64,000 nucleotides of DNA from Ptiloglossa arizonensis (Eukaryota; Arthropoda; Insecta; Hymenoptera; Colletidae). Made by a program: the position numbers and the translations under genes. The notes beneath the pieces were generated by a model. It was not told the origin of the DNA and did not search any database. It saw nothing but the letters and a program-made list of their open reading frames with translations. The stretch lies in contig NW_027478441.1 of NCBI RefSeq assembly GCF_051014685.1, positions 558,001 to 622,000 of the forward strand, read 5' to 3'. Below, one piece after another: positions 48,301 through 59,844 of the stretch (the first letter of the stretch is position 1; each line of letters begins with the position of its first letter).

Positions 48301-49350
48301 GCATCAGAACTGCGAAAATTTTGAGTTTCTCAAGCGTTTCTTACCTCCAAACTGCCATATCTCGCGAACGGATTTACCAATCCGCAAAATTTCTGTTGCA
48401 TCTGAAAGCAGAAACTCGCCCGATTACAACGGTATGCGTACTTTTCCCCTAGGCCGTTCTAGTTACTCGTTTCGAGCATCAGAACTGCGAAAATTTTGAG
48501 TTTCTCAAGCGTTTCTTATCTCCAAACTGCCATACCTCGCGAACGGATTGATCAATCCTCAAAATTTCTGTTGCATCTGAAAGTAGAAACTCGCCCGATT
48601 ACAACGGTGGGTGTAGTTTTCCCCTAGGCCGTTCTAGTTATTCGTTTCGAGGATCAGAACTGCGAAAATTTTGAGTTTCTCAAGCCTTTCTTACCTCCAA
48701 ACTGCCATATCTCGCGAACGGATTGACCGATCCGCAAAATTTCTGTTGCATCTGAAAGTAGAAACTCGCCCGATTACAACGGTATTCGTACTTTTCCCCT
48801 AGGCCGCTCTAGTTACTCGTTTCGAGCATCAGAATTGCGAAAATTTTGGGTTTCTCAAGCGTTTCTTATCTCCAAACTGCCATATCTCGCGAACGGATTG
48901 ATCAATCCGAAAATTTTCTGTTGCATCTGAAAGTAGAAACTCGCCCGATTACAACGGTATGCGTACTTTTCCCCTAGGCCGTTCTAGTTACTCGTTTCGA
49001 GCATCAGAACTACGAAAATTTTGAGTTTCTCAAGCGTTTCTTATCTCCAAACTGCCATATCTCGCGATCGGATTGATCAATCCGCAAAATTTCTGTTGCA
49101 TCTGAAAGTAGAAACTCGCCCGATTACAACGGTGGGTGTAGTTTTCCCCTAGGCCGTTCTAGTTATTCGTTTCGAGGATCAGAACTGCGAAAATTGTGAG
49201 TTTCTCAAGCCTTTCTTACCTCCAAACTGCCATATCTCGCGAACGGATTGACCAATCCGCAAAATTTCTGTTGCATCTGAAAGTAGAAACTCGCCCGATT
49301 ACAACGGTATGTGTAGTTTTCCCCTAGGCCGTACCAGTTATTCATTTCGA
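42351..49350. repeat. Block L: 3,500-bp tandem duplication built on a 9-mer HOR
   Basis: 42351-45850 and 45851-49350 match line by line; I saw no difference in the stretches compared. Each half contains two further monomers ('cggttacaac', 'agtcactcg') and then two 1,575-bp 9-mer units. Markers of the 9-mer are 'gcgtacggattg' near 42765, 44340, 46265 and 47840 and 'ggtattcgta' near 43706, 45281, 47206 and 48781, giving steps of 1,575, 1,925 and 1,575 bp. Other diagnostic variants are 'gcaacatttc', 'catacctcgc', 'ttgggtttct', 'gcgatcgg' and 'aaattgtgag'. Confidence 0.9.
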
Positions 49351-51975
49351 GCATCAGAACTGCGAAAATTTTGAGTTTCTCAAGCGTTTCTTACATCCAA
49401 ACTCCCATATCTCGCGAACGGATTGACCGATCCGCAAAATTTCTGTTGCATCTGAAAGTAGAAACTCGCCCGATTACAACAGTATGCGTACTTTTCGCCT
49501 AGGCCGCTCTAGTTACTCGTTTCGAGCATCAGAATTGCGAAAATTTTGAGTTTCTCAAGCGTTTCTTATCTCCAAACCGCCATATCTCGCGAACGGATTG
49601 ATCAATCCGCAAAATTTCTGTTGCATCTGAAAGTAGAAACTCGCCCGATTACAACGGTATGCGCACTTTTCCCCTAGGCCGTTCCAGTTATTCGTGTTGA
49701 GCATCAGAACTGCGAAAATTTTGAGTTTCTCAAGCGTTTCTCACCTCCAAACTGCCATATCTCGCGAACGGACTGACCAATCCGCAAAATTTCTGTTGCA
49801 TCTGAAAGTAGAAACTCGCCCGATTACAACGGTAGGTGTAATTTTCCCCTAGGCCGTTCTAGTTATTCATTTCGAGCATCAGAACTGCGAAAATTTTGAG
49901 TTTCTCAAGCGTTTCTTACCTCCAAACTGCCATATCTCGCGAACGGATTTACCAATCCGCAAAATTTCTGTTGCATCTGAAAGCATTAACTCGCCCGATT
50001 ACAACGGTATGCGTACTTTTCCCATAGGCCGTTCTAGTTACTCGTTTCGAGCATCAGAACTGCGAATATTTTGAGTTTCTCAAGCGTTTCTTATCTCCAA
50101 ACTGCCATACCTCGCGAACGGATTGACCAATCCGCAAAATTTCTGTTGCATCTGAAAGTAGAAACTCGCCCGATTACAACGGTGGGTGTAGTTTTCCCCT
50201 AGGCCGTTCTAGTTATTCGTTTCGAGGATCAGAACTGCGAAAATTATGAGTTTCTCAAGCCTTTCTTACCTCCAAACTGCCATATCTCGCGAACGGATTG
50301 ACCAATCCGCAAAATTTCTGTTGCATCTGAAAGTAGAAACTCGCCCGATTACATCGGTATGCGTACTTTTCCCCTAGGCCGTTCCAGTTATTCGTGTTGA
50401 GCATCAGAACTGCGAAAATTTTGAGTTTCTCAAGCGTTTCTCACCTCCAAACTGCCATATCTCGCGAACGGACTGACCAATCCGCAAAATTTCTGTTGCA
50501 TCTGAAAGTAGAAACTCGCCCGATTACAACGGTGTGCGTACTTCTCCCCTAGGCCGTTCTAGTTACTCGTTTCGAGCATCAGAACTGCGAAAATTTTGAG
50601 TTTCTCAAGCGTTTCTTATTTCCAAACTGCCATATCTCGCGAACGGATTGATCAATCCGCAAAATTTCTGTTGCATCTGAAAGTAGAAACTCGCCCGATT
50701 ACAACGGTGGGTGTAGTTTTCCCCTAGGCCGTTCTAGTTATTCGTTTCGAGGATCAGAACTGCGAAAATTTTGAGTTTCTCAAGCCTTTCTTACCTCCAA
50801 ACTGCCATATCTCGCGAACGGATTGACCAATCCGCAAAATTTCTGTTGCATCTGAAAGTAGAAACTCGCCCGATTACAACGGTATGTGTAGTTTTCCCCT
50901 AGGCCGTACCAGTTATTCATTTCGAGCATCAGAACTGCGAAAATTTTGAGTTTCTCAAGCGTTTCTTACATCCAAACTCCCATATCTCGCGAACGGATTG
51001 ACCGATCCGCAAAATTTCTGTTGCATCTGAAAGTAGAAACTCGCCCGATTACAACTGTATGCGTACTTTTCGCCTAGGCCGCTCTAGTTACTCGTTTCGA
51101 GCATCAGAATTGCGAAAATTTTGAGTTTCTCAAGCGTTTCTTATCTCCAAACCGCCATATCTCGCGAACGGATTGATCAATCCGCAAAATTTCTGTTGCA
51201 TCTGAAAGTAGAAACTCGCCCGATTACAACGGTATGCGCACTTTTCCCCTAGGCCGTTCCAGTTATTCGTGTTGAGCATCAGAACTGCGAAAATTTTGAG
51301 TTTCTCAAGCGTTTCTCACCTCCAAACTGCCATATCTCGCGAACGGACTGACCAATCCGCAAAATTTCTGTTGCATCTGAAAGTAGAAACTCGCCCGATT
51401 ACAACGGTAGGTGTAGTTTTCCCCTAGGCCGTTCTAGTTATTCATTTCGAGCATCAGAACTGCGAAAATTTTGAGTTTCTCAAGCGTTTCTTACCTCCAA
51501 ACTGCCATATCTCGCGAACGGATTTACCAATCCGCAAAATTTCTGTTGCATCTGAAAGCATTAACTCGCCCGATTACAACGGTATGCGTACTTTTCCCAT
51601 AGGCCGTTCTAGTTACTCGTTTCGAGCATCAGAACTGCGAATATTTTGAGTTTCTCAAGCGTTTCTTATCTCCAAACTGCTATACCTCGCGAACGGATTG
51701 ATCAATCCTCAAAATTTCTGTTGCATCTGAAAGTAGAAACTCGCCCGATTACAACGGTGGGTGTAGTTTTCCCCTAGGCCGTTCTAGTTATTCGTTTCGA
51801 GGATCAGAACTGCGAAAATTATGAGTTTCTCAAGCCTTTCTTACCTCCAAACTGCCATATCTCGCGAACGGATTGACCAATCCGCAAAATTTCTGTTGCA
51901 TCTGAAAGTAGAAACTCGCCCGATTACATCGGTATGCGTACTTTTCCCCTAGGCCGTTCTAGGTATACGTTTCGA
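49351..51975. repeat. Block L2: diverged 9-mer units
   Basis: The 1,575-bp 9-mer continues with changes: 'ttacatccaa' at 49391 and 50966, 'cttttcgcct' near 49491 and 51066, and 'aagcattaac' near 49981 and 51556. The 'gcgtacgg' and 'gcaacatttc' variants of block L are absent. The first unit is complete (49351-50925); the second ends after six monomers at 51975. The two units differ at several sites, for example 'gattgaccaatccgc' near 50119 against 'gattgatcaatcctc' near 51694, so this is a less homogenised edge of the 9-mer family. Confidence 0.82.
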
Positions 51976-52150
51976 GCATCAGAACTACGAAAATTTTGAG
52001 TTTCTCAAGCGTTTCTTACCTCCAAACTGCCATATCTCGCGAACGCATTGACCAATCCGCAAAATTTCTGTTGCATTTGAAAGTAGAAACTCGCCCGATT
52101 ACAACGGTATGCGCACTTTTCCCCTTGGCCGTTCTAGTTATTCTTTTCGA

Positions 52151-52324
52151 GCATCAGAACTGCGAAATTTTGAGTTTCTCAAGCGTTTCTTACCTCCAAA
52201 CTGCCATATCTCGCGAACGGACTGACCAATCCGCAAAATTTCTGTTGCATCTGAAAGTAGAAACTCGCCCGATTACAACGGTTGGTGTAGTTTTCCCCTA
52301 GGCCGTTCTAGTTATTCATTTCGA
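52151..52324. repeat. 174-bp monomer carrying a shared one-base deletion
   Basis: This monomer has 'gcgaaattttgag', one base shorter than the usual form. It is preceded by a monomer ending in 'ccccttggcc' and 'attcttttcgag'. The same deletion and the same upstream neighbour recur at 54600, 60194 and 62989. The combination shows descent from one mutated monomer that was copied with its neighbour, so it works as a marker of flank amplification. Confidence 0.85.
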
Positions 52325-52791
52325 GCATCAGAACTGCGAAAATTTTGATTTTCTCAAGCGTTTCTCACCTCCAAACTGCCATATCTCGCGAACGGATTGA
52401 CCAATCCGCAAAATTTCTGTTGCATCTGAAAGTAGAAACTCGCCCGATTACAACGGTATGTGTAGTTTTCCCCTAGGCCGTACCAGTTATTCATTTCGAG
52501 CATCAGAACTGCGAAAATTTTGAGTTTCTCAAGCGTTTCTTACTTCCAAACTCCCATATCTCGCGAACGGATTGACCGATCCGCAAAATTTCTGTTGCAT
52601 CTGAAAGTAGAAACTCGCCCGATTACAACGGTATGCGTACTTTTCCCCTAGGCCGCTCTAGTTACTCGTTTCGAGCATCAGAATTGCGAAAATTTTGAGT
52701 TTCTCAAGCGTTTCTTATCTCCAAACTGCCATATCTCGCGAACGGATTGATCAATCCGCAAAATTTCTGTTGCATCTGAAAGTAGAAACTC

Positions 52792-52808
52792 GCCCGATTA
52801 CAACGATA
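52792..52808 (-). other. Best CENP-B-box-like site (one per monomer at offsets 118-134)
   Basis: The mammalian CENP-B box has nine essential bases, nTTCGnnnnAnnCGGGn. The minus strand of the usual monomer at offsets 118-134 reads TACCGTTGTAATCGGGC, matching seven of the nine (CG, A and CGGG in register), and 11 of 17 bases of an alphoid box. In this single monomer 'caacgatatg' replaces 'caacggtatg', which raises the match to eight of nine. Chance is possible in a 175-bp unit, and I cannot tell whether this organism has a CENP-B-like protein. Confidence 0.3.
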
Positions 52809-54947
52809 TGCGCACTTTTCCCCTAGGCCGTTCCAGTTATTCGTGTTGAGCATCAGAACTGCGAAAATTTTGAGTTTCTCAAGCGTTTCTCACCTCCAAA
52901 CTGCCATATCTCGCGAACGGACTGACCAATCCGCAAAATTTCTGTAGCATCTGAAAGTAGAAACTCGCCCGATTACAACGGTGTGCGTACTTCTCCCCTA
53001 GGCCGTCCTAGTTACTCGTTTCGAGCATCAGAACTGCGAAAATTTTGAGTTTCTCAAGCGTTTCTTACCTCCAAACTGCCATATCTCGCGAACGGATTGA
53101 TCAATCCGCAAAATTTCTGTTGCATCTGAAAGTAGAAACTCGCCCGATTACAACGGTATGTGTAGTTTTCCCCTAGGCCGTACCAGTTATTCATTTCGAG
53201 CATCAGAACTGCGAAAATTTTGAGTTTCTCAAGCGTTTCTCACCTCCAAACTGCCATATCTCGCGAACGGACTGACCAATCCGCAAAATTTCTGTAGCAT
53301 CTGAAAGTAGAAACTCGCCCGATTACAACGGTGTGCGTACTTCTCCCCTAGGCCGTTCTAGTTACTCGTTTCGAGCATCAGAACTGCGAAAATTTTGAGT
53401 TTCTCAAGCGTTTCTTACCTCCAAACTGCCATATCTCGCGAACGGATTGATCAATCCGCAAAATTTCTGTTGCATCTGAAAGTAGAAACTCGCCCGATTA
53501 CAACGGTATGTGTAGTTTTCCCCTAGGCCGTACCAGTTATTCATTTCGAGCATCAGTACTGCGAAAATTTTGAGTTTCTCAAGCGTTTCTTACTTCCAAA
53601 CTTCCATATCTCGCGAACGGATTGACCGATCCGCAAAATTTCTGTTGCATCTGAAAGTAGAAACTCGCCCGATTACAACGGTATGCGTACTTTTCCCCTA
53701 GGCCGCTCTAGTTACTCGTTTCGAGCATCAGAATTGCGAAAATTTTGAGTTTCTCAAGCGTTTCTTATCTCCAAACTGCCATATCTCGCGAACGGATTGA
53801 TCAATCCGCAAAATTTCTGTTGCATCTGAAAGTAGAAACTCGCCCGATTACAACGGTATGCGCACTTTTCCCCTAGGCCGTTCCAGTTATTCGTGTTGAG
53901 CATCAGAACTGCGAAAATTTTGAGTTTCTCAAGCGTTTCTCACCTCCAAACTGCCATATCTCGCGAACGGACTGACCAATCCGCAAAATTTCTGTTGCAT
54001 CTGAAAGTAGAAACTCGCCCGATTACAACGGTAGGGGTAGTTTTCCCCTAGGCCGTTCTAGTTATTCATTTCGAGCATCAGAACTGCGAAAATTTTGAGT
54101 TTCTCAAGCGTTTCTTACCTCCAAACTGCCATATCTCGCGAACGGATTTACCAATCCGCAAAATTTCTGTTGCATCTGAAAGCAGAAACTCACCCGATTA
54201 CAACGGTATGCGTACTTTTCCCCTAGGCCGTTCTAGTTACTCGTTTCGAGCATCAGAACTGCGAAAATTTTGAGTTTCTCAAGCGTTTCTTATCTCCAAA
54301 CTGCCATACCTCGCGAACGGATTGATCAATCCTCAAAATTTCTGTTGCATCTGAAAGTAGAAACTCGCCCGATTACAACGGTGGGTGTAGTTTTCCCCTA
54401 GGCCGTTCTAGTTATTCGTTTCGAGGATCAGAACTGCGAAAATTTTGAGTTTCTCAAGCGTTTCTTACCTCCAAAATGCCATATCTCGCGAACGCATTGA
54501 CCAATCCGCAAAATTTCTGTTGCATTTGAAAGTAGAAACTCGCCCGATTACAACGGTATGCGCACTTTTCCCCTTGGCCGTTCTAGTTATTCTTTTCGAG
54601 CATCAGAACTGCGAAATTTTGAGTTTCTCAAGCGTTTCTTACCTCCAAACTGCCATATCTCGCGAACGGATTGACCAATCCGCAAAATTTCTGTTGCGTC
54701 TGAAAGCAGAAACTCGCCCGATTACAACGGTATGTGTAGTTTCCCCTAGGCCGTACCAGTTATTCATTTCGAGCATCAGAACTGCGAAAATTTTGAGTTT
54801 CTCAAGCGTTTCTTACTTCCAAGCTCCCATATCTCGCGAACGGATTGACCGATCCGCAAAATTTCTGTTGCATCTGAAAGTAGAAACTCGCCCGATTACA
54901 ACGGTATGCGTACTTTTCCCCTAGGCCGCTCTAGTTACTCGTTTCGA

Positions 54948-55472
54948 GCATCAGAATTGCGAAAATTTTGAGTTTCTCAAGCGTTTCTTACTTCCAAATG
55001 GCCATATCTCGCGAACGGATCGACCAATCCGCAAAATTTCTGTTGCATCTGAAAGTAGAAACTCGCCCGATTACAACGGTAGGTGTAGTTTTCCCCTAGG
55101 TCGTTCTAGTTATTCGTTTCGAGCATCAGAACTGCGAAAATTTTGAGTTTCTCAAGCGTTTCTTACTTCCAAACTGCCATATATCGCGAACGGATTGACC
55201 AATCCGCAAAATGTCTGTTGCAACTGAAAGTAGAAACTCGCCCGATTACAACGGTATGCGTACTTTTCCACTAGGCCGTTCTAGTTATTCGTTTCGAGCA
55301 TCAGAACGGCGAAAATTTTGAGTTTCTCAAGCGTTTCTTATCTCCAAACTGCCATATCTCGCGAACGGATTGACCAATCCGCAAAATTTCTGTTGCATCT
55401 GAAAGTAGAAACTCGCCCGATTACAACTGTATGCGTACTTTTCCCCTAGGCCGTTCTAGTTACTCGTTTCGA
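54948..55472. repeat. Three diverged monomers shared with 59.3-59.8 kb
   Basis: Variants 'ccaaatggcc', 'catatatcgcg', 'aatgtctgttgcaactg' and 'agaacggcg' occur here in the same order as at 59320-59844, 4,372 bp away (25 monomers less three bases). The relation continues into the monomer at 55473, whose counterpart starts at 59845. There is no gene in this stretch. Confidence 0.72.
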
Positions 55473-57222
55473 GCATCAGAACTGCGAAAATTTTGAGTTT
55501 CTCAAGCGTTTCTTATCTCCAAACTGCCATATCTCGCGAACGGATTGATCAATCCGCAAAATTTCTGTTGCATCTGAAAGTAGAAACTCGCCCGATTACA
55601 ACGGTGTGCGCACTTTTCCCCCAGGCCGTTCTAGTTATTCGTGTCGAGCATCAGAACTGCGAAAATTTTGAGTTTCTCAAGCGTTTCTTACCTCCAAACT
55701 GCCATATCTCGCGAACGGATTGACCAATCCGCAAAATTTCTGTTGCATCTGAAAGTAGAAACTCGCCCGATTACAACGGTAGATGTAGTTTTCCCCTAGG
55801 CCGTTCCAGTTATTCTTTTCGAGCATCAGAACTGCGAAAATTTTGAGTTTCTCAAGCGTTTCTTACCTCCAAACTGCCACATCTCGCAAACGGATTGACC
55901 AATCCGCAAAATTTCTGTTGCATCTGAAAGTAGAAACTCGCCCGATTAGAACGGTATCCGTACTTTTCCCCTAGGCCGTTCTAGTTACTCGTTTCGGGCA
56001 TCATAACTGCGAAAATTTTGAGTTTCTCAAGCGTTTCTTACCTCCAAACTGCCATATCTCGCGAACGGATTGACTAATCCCCAAAATTTCTGTTGCATCT
56101 GAAAGTAGAAACTCGCCCGATTACAACGGTATGCGTACTTTTCCCCTAGGCCGTTCTAGTTACTCGTTTCGAGCATCAGAACTGTGAAAACTTTGAGTTT
56201 CTCAAGCGTTTCTTATATCCAAACTGCCATATCTCGCGAACGGATTGATCAATCCGCAAAATTTCTGTTGCATCTGAAAGTAGAAACTCGCCCGATTAGA
56301 ACGGTATCCGTACTTTTCCCCTAGGCCGTTCTAGTTACTCGTTTCGAGCATCATAACTGCGAAAATTTTGAGTTTCTCAAGCGTTTCTTACCTCCAAACT
56401 GCCATATCTCGCGAACGGATTGATCAACCCGCAAAATTTCTGTTGCATCTGAAAGTAGAAACTCGCCCGATTACAACGGTGTGCGCACTTTTCCCCCAGG
56501 CCGTTCTAGTTATTCGTGTCGAGCATCAGAACTGCGAAAATTTTGAGTTTCTCAAGCATTTCTTACCTCCAAACTGCCATATCTCGCGAACGGATTGACC
56601 AATCCGCAAAATTTCTGTTGCATCTGAAAGTAGAAACTCGCCCGATTACTACGGTAGGTGTAGTTTTCCCCTAGGCCGTTCCAGTTATTCTTTTCGAGCA
56701 TCAGAACTGCGAAAATTTTGAGTTTCTCAAGCGTTTCTTACCTCCAAACTGCCACATCTCGCAAACGGATTGACCAATCCGCAAAATTTCTGTTGCATCT
56801 GAAATTAGAAACTCGCCCGATTAGAACGGTATCCGTACTTTTCCCCTAGGCCGTTCTAGTTACTCGTTTCGAGCATCATAACTGCGAAAATTTTGAGTTT
56901 CTCAAGCGTTTCTTACCTCCAAACTGCCATATCTCGCGAACGGATTGACTAATCCCCAAAACTTCTGTTGCATCTGAAAGTAGAAACTCGCCCGATTACA
57001 ACGGTATGCGTACTTTTCCCCTAGGCCGTTCTAGTTACTCGTTTCGAGCTTCAGAACTGTGAAAATTTTGAGTTTCTCAAGCGTTTCTTATATCCAAACT
57101 GCCATATCTCGCGAACGGATTGATCAATCCGCAAAATTTCTGTTGCATCTGAAAGTAAAAACTCGCCCGATTACAAAGGTATGGGCACTTTTCCCCTGGG
57201 CCGTTCTAGTTATTCGTGTCGA
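55473..57222. repeat. Block N: 5-mer HOR, 875 bp, two copies
   Basis: Copies begin at 55473 and 56348. Shared markers 875 bp apart are 'ttcccccagg' (55617 and 56492), 'cacatctcgcaaacgg' (near 55879 and 56754), 'ttagaacggtatccg' (near 55947 and 56822) and 'gaactgtgaaaa' (near 56178 and 57053). Single differences such as 'aatccgc' against 'aacccgc' separate them. The monomers remain 175 bp throughout. Confidence 0.8.
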
Positions 57223-57747
57223 GCATCATAACTGCCAAAATTGTGAGTATCTCAAGCGTTTCTTACCTCCAAACTGCCATATCTCGCGATCGGATTGACT
57301 AATCCGCAAAATTTCTGTTGCATCTGAAAGTAGAAACTCGCCCGATTACAACGGTGTGCGTACTTTTCCCCTAGGCCGTTCTAGTTACTCGTTTCGAGCA
57401 TCATAACTGCGAAAATTTTGAGTTTCTCAAGCGTTTCTTACCTCCAAACTGCCATATCTCGCGAACGGATTGATCAATCCGCAAAATTTCTGTTGCATCT
57501 GAAAGTAAAAACTCGCCCGATTACAAAGGTATGGGCACTTTTCCCCTGGGCCGTTCTAGTTATTCGTGTCGAGCATCATAACTGCCAAAATTGTGAGTAT
57601 CTCAAGCGTTTCTTACCTCCAAACTGCCATATCTCGCGATCGGATTGACTAATCCGCAAAATTTCTGTTGCATCTGAAAGTAGAAACTCGCCCGATTACA
57701 ACGGTATGCGTACTTTTCCCCTAGGCCGCTCTAGTTACTCGTTTCGA
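57048..57747. repeat. Two-monomer duplication, 350 bp
   Basis: 57048-57397 and 57398-57747 share a run of otherwise rare variants: 'aagtaaaaactcgcc', 'acaaaggtatgggcac', 'catcataactgcc', 'aattgtgagtatctc' and 'gcgatcggattgacta'. The first 20 or so bases differ ('gcttcagaactgtg' against 'gcatcataactgcg'), so the crossover lay near the start of a monomer. This is the smallest repeat step in the flank. Confidence 0.8.
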
Positions 57748-59844
57748 GCATCAGAACTGCGAAAATTTTGAGTTTCTCAAGCGTTTCTTATATCCAAACT
57801 GCCATATCTCGCGAACGGATTGATCAATCCGCAAAATTTCTGTTGCATTTGAAAGTAGAAACTCGCCCGATTACAACGGTATGGGCACTTTTCCCCTGGG
57901 CCGTTCTAGTTATTCGTGTCGAGCATCAGAACTGTGAAAATTTTGAGTTTCTCAGCGTTTCTTACCTCCAAACTGCCATGTGTCGCGAACGGATTGACCA
58001 ATCCGCAAAATTTCTGTTGCATCTGAAAGTAGAAACTCGCCCGATTACAACGGTATGCGTACTTTTCCACTAGGCCGTTCTAGTTATTCGTTTCGAGCAT
58101 CAGAACGGCGAAAATTTTGAGTTTCTCAAGCGTTTCTTATCTCCAAACTGCCATATCTCGCGAACGGATTGACCAATCCGCAAAATTTCTGTTGCATCTG
58201 AAAGTAGAAACTCGCCCGATTACAACGGTATGTGTAGTTTTCCCCTAGGCCGTACCAGTTATTCATTTCGAGCATCAGAACTGCGAAAATTTTGGGTTTC
58301 TCAATGTTTCTTACCTCCAAACTGGCATATCTCGCGAACGGATTGACCAATCCGCAAAATTTCTGTCGCATCTGAAAGTAGAAACTCGCCCGATTACAAC
58401 GGTAGGTGTAGTTTTCCCCTAGGCCGTTCTAGTTATTCATTTCGAGCATCAGAACTGCGAAAATTTTGAGTTTCTCAAGCGTTTCTTACTTCCAAACTCC
58501 CATATCTCGCGAACGGATTGACCGATCCGCAAAATTTCTGTTGCATCTGAAAGTAGAAACTCGCCCGATTACAACGGTATGCGTACTTTTTCCCTAGGCC
58601 GCTCTAGTTACTCGTTTCGAGCATCAGAAATGCGAAAATTTTGAGTTTCTCAAGCGTTTCTTACTTCCAAATGGCCATATCTCGCGAACGGATCGACCAA
58701 TCCGCAAAATTTCTGTTGCATCTGAAAGTAGAAACTCGCCCGATTACAACGGTGGGTGTAGTTTTCCCCTAGGCCGTTCTAGTTACTCGTTTCGAGCATC
58801 AGAACTGCGAAAATTTTGAGTTTCTCAAGCCTTTCTTACCTCCAAACTGCCATATCTCGCGAACGGATTGACCAATCCGCAAAATTTCTGTTGCATCTGA
58901 AAGTAGAAACTCGCCCGATTACAACGGTATGTGTAGTTATCCCCTAGGCCGTACCAGTTATTCATTTCGAGCATCAGAACTGCGAAAATTTTGGGTTTCT
59001 CAATGTTTCTTACCTCCAAACTGGCATATCTCGCGAACGGATTGACCAATCCGCAAAATTTCTGTCGCATCTGAAAGTAGAAACTCGCCCGATTACAACG
59101 GTAGGTGTAGTTTTCCCCTAGGCCGTTCTAGTTATTCATTTCGAGCATCAGAACTGCGAAAATTTTGAGTTTCTCAAGCGTTTCTTACTTCCAAACTCCC
59201 ATATCTCGCGAACGGATTGACCGATCCGCAAAATTTCTGTTGCATCTGAAAGTAGAAACTCGCCCGATTACAACGGTATGCGTACTTTTTCCCTAGGCCG
59301 CTCTAGTTACTCGTTTCGAGCATCAGAAATGCGAAAATTTTGTGTTTCTCAAGCGTTTCTTACTTCCAAATGGCCATATCTCGCGAACGGATCGACCAAT
59401 CCGCAAAATTTCTGTTGCATCTGAAAGTAGAAACTCGCCCGATTACAACGGTAGGTGTAGTTTTCCCCTAGGTCGTTCTAGTTATTCGTTTCGAGCATCA
59501 GAACTGCGAAAATTTTGAGTTTCTCAAGCGTTTCTTACTTCCAAACTGCCATATATCGCGAACGGATTGACCAATCCGCAAAATGTCTGTTGCAACTGAA
59601 AGTAGAAACTCGCCCGATTACAACGGTATGCGTACTTTTCCACTAGGCCGTTCTAGTTATTCGTTTCGAGCATCAGAACGGCGAAAATTTTGAGTTTCTC
59701 AAGCGTTTCTTATCTCCAAACTGCCATATCTCGCGAACGGATTGACCAATCCGCAAAATTTCTGTTGCATCTGAAAGTAGAAACTCGCCCGATTACAACT
59801 GTATGCGTACTTTTCCCCTAGGCCGTTCTAGTTACTCGTTTCGA
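57748..59844. repeat. Block P1: 12-monomer unit, 2,097 bp
   Basis: This unit opens with the 'ttatatcc' monomer at 57748 and is followed 2,097 bp later by a related unit at 59845. It contains the 174-bp unit with 'tctcagcg' and 'catgtgtcgcg' (57923-58096) and two 174-bp units with 'tctcaatgtttc' (58272-58445 and 58971-59144), 699 bp apart. The pair of minus-strand open frames at 58126-58371 and 58825-59070 reflects that 699-bp repeat. Confidence 0.78.

Larger units (their letters stand above)
51976..54947. repeat. Block M: mixed monomers with the first indels
   Basis: About 17 monomers. The first indel of the window is here: 'gcgaaattttgag' in place of 'gcgaaaattttgag' near 52165 makes a 174-bp unit. 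The unit at 54600-54772 is 173 bp, with the same deletion plus 'tagtttcccc' for 'tagttttcccc'. A two-monomer duplication (52850-53199 and 53200-53549, 350 bp) shares 'tctgtagcat' and 'acttctcccc'. 'ttacttccaaactcccat' monomers near 52541 and 53591 are six monomers apart. Open frames at 51996-52301 and 54445-54924 are discussed as repeat by-products. Confidence 0.78.

Noticed and set aside
54445..54924. 159-codon plus-strand open frame, with similar ones at 59865-60344, 62660-63139, 51996-52301 and 57768-58073
   Set aside because: These frames are translations of the satellite monomer repeated two or three times, begin at TTG, and exist only because of stop loss at CCTAGG and one-base deletions. 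I see no domain, signal peptide or start context, and copies differ as repeats do.
58126..58371. Minus-strand ATG open frames of 81-97 codons (also 58825-59070, 60572-60817, 61271-61516, 62320-62613, 63367-63612)
   Set aside because: They are the reverse strand of the same monomers. The one-base deletion in 'tctcaatg' keeps the frame across two units, and the ATG comes from 'gtcgcat', a local variant. They are copies of one another through the 699-bp and 2,795-bp repeats.
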